A stretch of 6,811 bases of DNA from JAOUEA01 sp035550775. Its GTDB lineage: Bacteria > Actinomycetota > UBA4738 > HRBIN12. Both the position numbers and the translations under genes were made by a program. Position 1 is the first letter of the stretch. The number at the start of each line of letters is the position of its first letter. Below, piece by piece: positions 5,610-6,811 of the stretch. The notes beneath the pieces were generated by a model. That model was not told the origin of the DNA and searched no databases. It saw only the letters and a list, made by a program, of their open reading frames with translations. The stretch covers positions 1 to 6,811 of the forward strand of contig DASZOO010000244.1 in the NCBI GenBank assembly GCA_035550775.1, given 5' to 3'.

Positions 5610-5985
5610 CCTCGTCGAACTCCTCGTCGGTCACGGGCTCGCCCCACTCGACCGCGCCGCCGCTGACCGCCAGGTGCACCATCGGCGCCGAGCGCGATCC
5701 CCCATGGAAGTGCCACTCGTCGGCCCCGACGTGGATCACGTCGCCGGGTTCGAGCTGGTGGCCTGCCTCGCCGCGAGTGCGCACGCGCCCGCGGCCGCTG
5801 ACCGCGTACAGGAACTGCCCCTGGGGGTGTCGATGCCACCTGGTACGGGCGTCGGGCGCGAAGTGCACGACCCCGACGGTCGTGCCGGCTCCGTCGTCGA
5901 GCGCCGAGTGGATCCAGACCTCGCCGGTGAACCGGTCGTCGTCGCCCCGTTCGAACGTGCCTTCGATCGCTCGCGCGATGTCCAT
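5602..5985 (-). CDS. Single-domain cupin with HxH-Q-H metal site
   Basis: A 127-residue cupin. Motif 1 is ARTRWHRHPQGQFLYAVSG, giving metal ligands H51, H53 and Q57. Motif 2 is GDVIHVGADEWHFHGG with H92 (and H94). H104 follows in MVHLAV. The Gln in place of the usual Glu, the WFTG/RFTGEVWI opening and the WGEPVTDEEF ending are typical of the cupin group that includes bacterial manganese-dependent hydroxynitrile lyases (Granulicella GtHNL) and carboxymuconolactone-decarboxylase-associated cupins. Most members have no proven physiological role. The start ATG at 5985 has GGAGG (5993-5997) at 7 bases. It is the first gene of a likely two-gene unit with the SQR-like flavoprotein. Actual lyase activity is not claimed; a metal-bound oxidative or binding role is equally possible. 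Confidence 0.85.
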   Translation of the reverse strand: MDIARAIEGTFERGDDDRFTGEVWIHSALDDGAGTTVGVVHFAPDARTRWHRHPQGQFLYAVSGRGRVRTRGEAGHQLEPGDVIHVGADEWHFHGGSRSAPMVHLAVSGGAVEWGEPVTDEEFDEGF

Positions 5986-5992
5986 GGTCTTC

Positions 5993-5997
5993 CCTCC
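5993..5997 (-). promoter_or_regulatory. Ribosome binding site of the cupin gene
   Basis: On the minus strand this reads GGAGG inside GGGAGGG, 7 bases before the ATG at 5985. It fixes the start. Confidence 0.65.
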
Positions 5998-6005
5998 CGT
6001 CGCGG

Positions 6006-6034
6006 AGCTTACCGACCGCGGTGGTCGCGCGGTC
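6006..6034 (-). promoter_or_regulatory. Possible cupin promoter with an overlapping dyad
   Basis: TAAGCT (6006-6011, minus strand) fits the TAnnnT -10 pattern and would start transcription about 14 bases before the cupin ATG. Just upstream, in the -35/-10 spacer, is a perfect 7-bp inverted repeat GACCGCG / CGCGGTC (6014-6020 and 6028-6034) with a 7-base centre. This is a good position for an operator. No clear -35 hexamer is seen, and no binding protein is known. Confidence 0.35.
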
Positions 6035-6069
6035 GCGCCCGCGAGCAGCGAGAGGCACGACGTGTCCGG

Positions 6070-6150
6070 TCTCGCGAACTCGGCAGGGACCTCCGGAGTG
6101 GGACCGCAGGCGAAATGACGGAGGTCCCTGCCAAGTCAGCCCGCGCGAGA
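6070..6150. repeat. Long, nearly perfect inverted repeat in the intergenic region
   Basis: GGCAGGGACCTCCG (6082-6095) and CGGAGGTCCCTGCC (6119-6132) are perfect 14-bp arms around a 23-base centre. Pairing extends outward through ACT/AGT past one mismatch (C6081 with A6133), which becomes a G-U wobble in minus-strand RNA. After a bulge it continues through TCTCGCG (6070-6076) with CGCGAGA (6144-6150). About 24 base pairs form in all. It lies 85-165 bases upstream of the cupin start and upstream of the zinc-ribbon ORF on the other strand. The role is unknown. Confidence 0.75.
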
Positions 6151-6267
6151 GGGCGCCCCGTCTCGACCCCGGGACCAGGAGACCTACGTGAGATCGGGTA
6201 TCGGGGGGTCGGGAAACTGGACGTCGGCCCGATGCCGACGGCTCCGCCGTTCGCCACACTGCCGCAC

Positions 6268-6450
6268 ATGACTCCCGACGTCCCCTTCTGCGAACGGTGT
6301 GGCCGCCCCGGGCCGTCGTTGTCGGGGATGCACGTGAGCGACGAGGGGCTCGTGCGGTGGACGCTCTACCGGTGCGGTCACGTGCTCACAGAGATCGTCC
6401 TCGACGACGTCGACGAGTCCGTCGGCGCTCGGGAGGTTCCCGCACGATAG
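6268..6450 (+). CDS. Small zinc-ribbon-like hypothetical protein
   Basis: A 60-residue ORF with a CxxC knuckle (C8, C11 in FCERCGRPGP) and a second pair C36 and H38 (YRCGHV), which together could bind one zinc. The middle (HVSDEGLVRWTLYRCG) looks like a short beta-ribbon. The tail is acidic and carries LDDVDES. Third codon positions are strongly GC-rich, and a terminator-like hairpin follows 10 bases after the stop; both favour a real gene. The start is uncertain: no ribosome binding site precedes this ATG, and an ATG at 6232 in the same frame would add 12 residues of low-information sequence. No specific family or function is recognised. The frame stays open far upstream, but that is a GC-rich artefact over the cupin gene. 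Confidence 0.55.
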   Translation: MTPDVPFCERCGRPGPSLSGMHVSDEGLVRWTLYRCGHVLTEIVLDDVDESVGAREVPAR

Positions 6451-6459
6451 CGACCGAGT

Positions 6460-6496
6460 GGCCGCGGGGAAGGGCTGCTGCAGGATCCCCGCGACC
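6460..6496 (+). terminator. Terminator-like hairpin after the zinc-ribbon ORF
   Basis: CGCGGGGA (6463-6470) and TCCCCGCG (6486-6493) are perfect 8-bp arms with a 15-base loop. The stem extends by two G-C pairs past one mismatch. It begins 10 bases after the TAG at 6448-6450. There is no T-tract. Confidence 0.5.
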
Positions 6497-6667
6497 TCTC
6501 GGCCGCTTGGGGTCGCCGAGTTCAGGAAGAGAGCCCCTCAGGCATCTCACGGCGACGGTCAGAGCGTGGCAGGCGGGCCGACATCGCACAGTCGACCAAC
6601 CGGGTGAAACCACTACTCCCTCGACCGTCGGACGTATCGCCTACAGCGGTACCCCCGGACATGCGAA
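6497..6667. other. Intergenic stretch with nothing recognised
   Basis: No ORF with coding character, tRNA, riboswitch or repeat is recognised on either strand. Base composition is somewhat less GC-extreme around 6590-6650 than in the genes. A minus-strand ORF runs through it but is Arg/Pro-rich and looks spurious. Confidence 0.4.
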
Positions 6668-6696
6668 GAGCCGCCGGGGCAGATGCCCGACGGCTC
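6668..6696 (-). terminator. Hairpin downstream of the right-edge minus-strand ORF
   Basis: GAGCCG-C-CGGG pairs with CCCG-A-CGGCTC: 10 base pairs with one mismatch and a 7-base loop. It lies 20 bases beyond the stop codon (6717-6719) of the minus-strand ORF, so it is probably its terminator. There is no T-tract. Confidence 0.45.
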
Positions 6697-6716
6697 CCCG
6701 CCCGCCGATCCGGGGG

Positions 6717-6811
6717 TCAGATCGAGCGGTGCTCTTCCTCGAACTCGTACCGGCCGCCGTCCGAGGCGTCGCCACGACGCACGGTCGTGGAACGGCTCCC
6801 CATGAACGTCA
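6717..6811 (-). CDS. 3' end of a short or partial ORF cut by the window edge
   Basis: On the minus strand the frame is open from the window edge to a TGA at 6717-6719. It contains an ATG at 6801-6803 that would give a 28-residue peptide starting MGSRSTTVRRGD and ending YEFEEEHRSI. Upstream of the ATG the frame continues (Phe, Thr) to the edge, so this may be the tail of a longer gene. Nearly all third positions are G or C, and a hairpin follows the stop; both favour coding. No family is recognised. Confidence 0.4.
   Translation of the reverse strand, partial: TFMGSRSTTVRRGDASDGGRYEFEEEHRSI

Noticed and set aside
6096..6110. GAGTGGGACCGCAGG resembles the T-box riboswitch consensus GGGTGGNACCGCG.
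   Set aside because: It lies in the loop of the inverted repeat, not in an antiterminator. No specifier stem is seen, and no aminoacyl-tRNA synthetase or amino-acid gene follows.
4835..6118. 427-residue + strand ORF opposite the SQR-like and cupin genes.
   Set aside because: It is His/Arg/Glu-rich shadow sequence without motifs, and it spans two genes and the intergenic region.
5594..6259. 221-residue minus-strand ORF in another frame over the cupin gene.
   Set aside because: It is Arg/Gly-rich shadow sequence; the cupin frame carries the metal motifs and the ribosome binding site.
6386..6613. 75-residue minus-strand ORF after the zinc-ribbon gene.
   Set aside because: It starts at a GTG without a ribosome binding site, is Arg/Pro-rich, and crosses the terminator-like hairpin.
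6451..6716. Search for tRNA or a known structured RNA in the right intergenic stretch.
   Set aside because: No T-loop GTTCRA motif, cloverleaf or riboswitch core was found on either strand.
1..6811. CRISPR array, insertion sequence or prophage genes.
   Set aside because: There are no regularly spaced repeats, transposase or phage-like coding motifs. Only short inverted repeats and one 8-bp tandem repeat are present.

Overview
The window is very GC-rich DNA (G or C at most third codon positions). It has DivIVA/Wag31-type coiled-coil and 2TM-type membrane proteins, TAnnnT-like -10 boxes and a class III cyclase resembling mycobacterial Rv1264/Rv2212. Together these suggest an actinobacterium (Actinomycetota), perhaps an environmental, poorly characterised lineage. 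The exact taxon cannot be read from the sequence.

Left part (1-1275): the 3' end of a 2TM-domain membrane protein gene (+) converges on a small two-helix membrane protein gene (-) across a strong inverted repeat that probably terminates transcription from both sides. Upstream of the small gene on the same strand lies a DivIVA-domain coiled-coil protein gene.

Centre (1276-4429): a compact three-gene operon on the + strand. The first gene encodes a multicopper oxidase with all four copper-ligand motifs and an extra CxxC-type heavy-metal-binding domain inserted between its cupredoxin domains. Four bases later comes a 49-residue YHS metal-binding mini-protein. Its last 11 bases overlap the start of an adenylate cyclase that has a MerR-like/Ad_cyc_reg-like N-terminus and a complete set of catalytic residues. 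The layout suggests copper handling or oxidation linked to cAMP production. This link is an inference and is the most interesting idea in the window.

Right-centre (4439-5985): a minus-strand pair that converges on the cyclase. A cupin with an HxH...Q...H metal site resembling hydroxynitrile-lyase-type cupins is followed by an FAD-dependent disulfide-type oxidoreductase of the sulfide:quinone oxidoreductase / flavocytochrome c sulfide dehydrogenase superfamily. An 8-bp tandem duplication spans the cupin stop codon, and a -10-like box just before the second gene suggests it may also be made as a leaderless transcript.

Right end (5986-6811): the region upstream of the cupin holds a dyad beside a -10 box and a long, nearly perfect inverted repeat (about 80 bp overall). 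Next come a 60-residue zinc-ribbon-like ORF (+) with a terminator-like hairpin just after it, about 170 bases with nothing recognised, another hairpin, and the 3' end of a short minus-strand ORF cut by the window edge.
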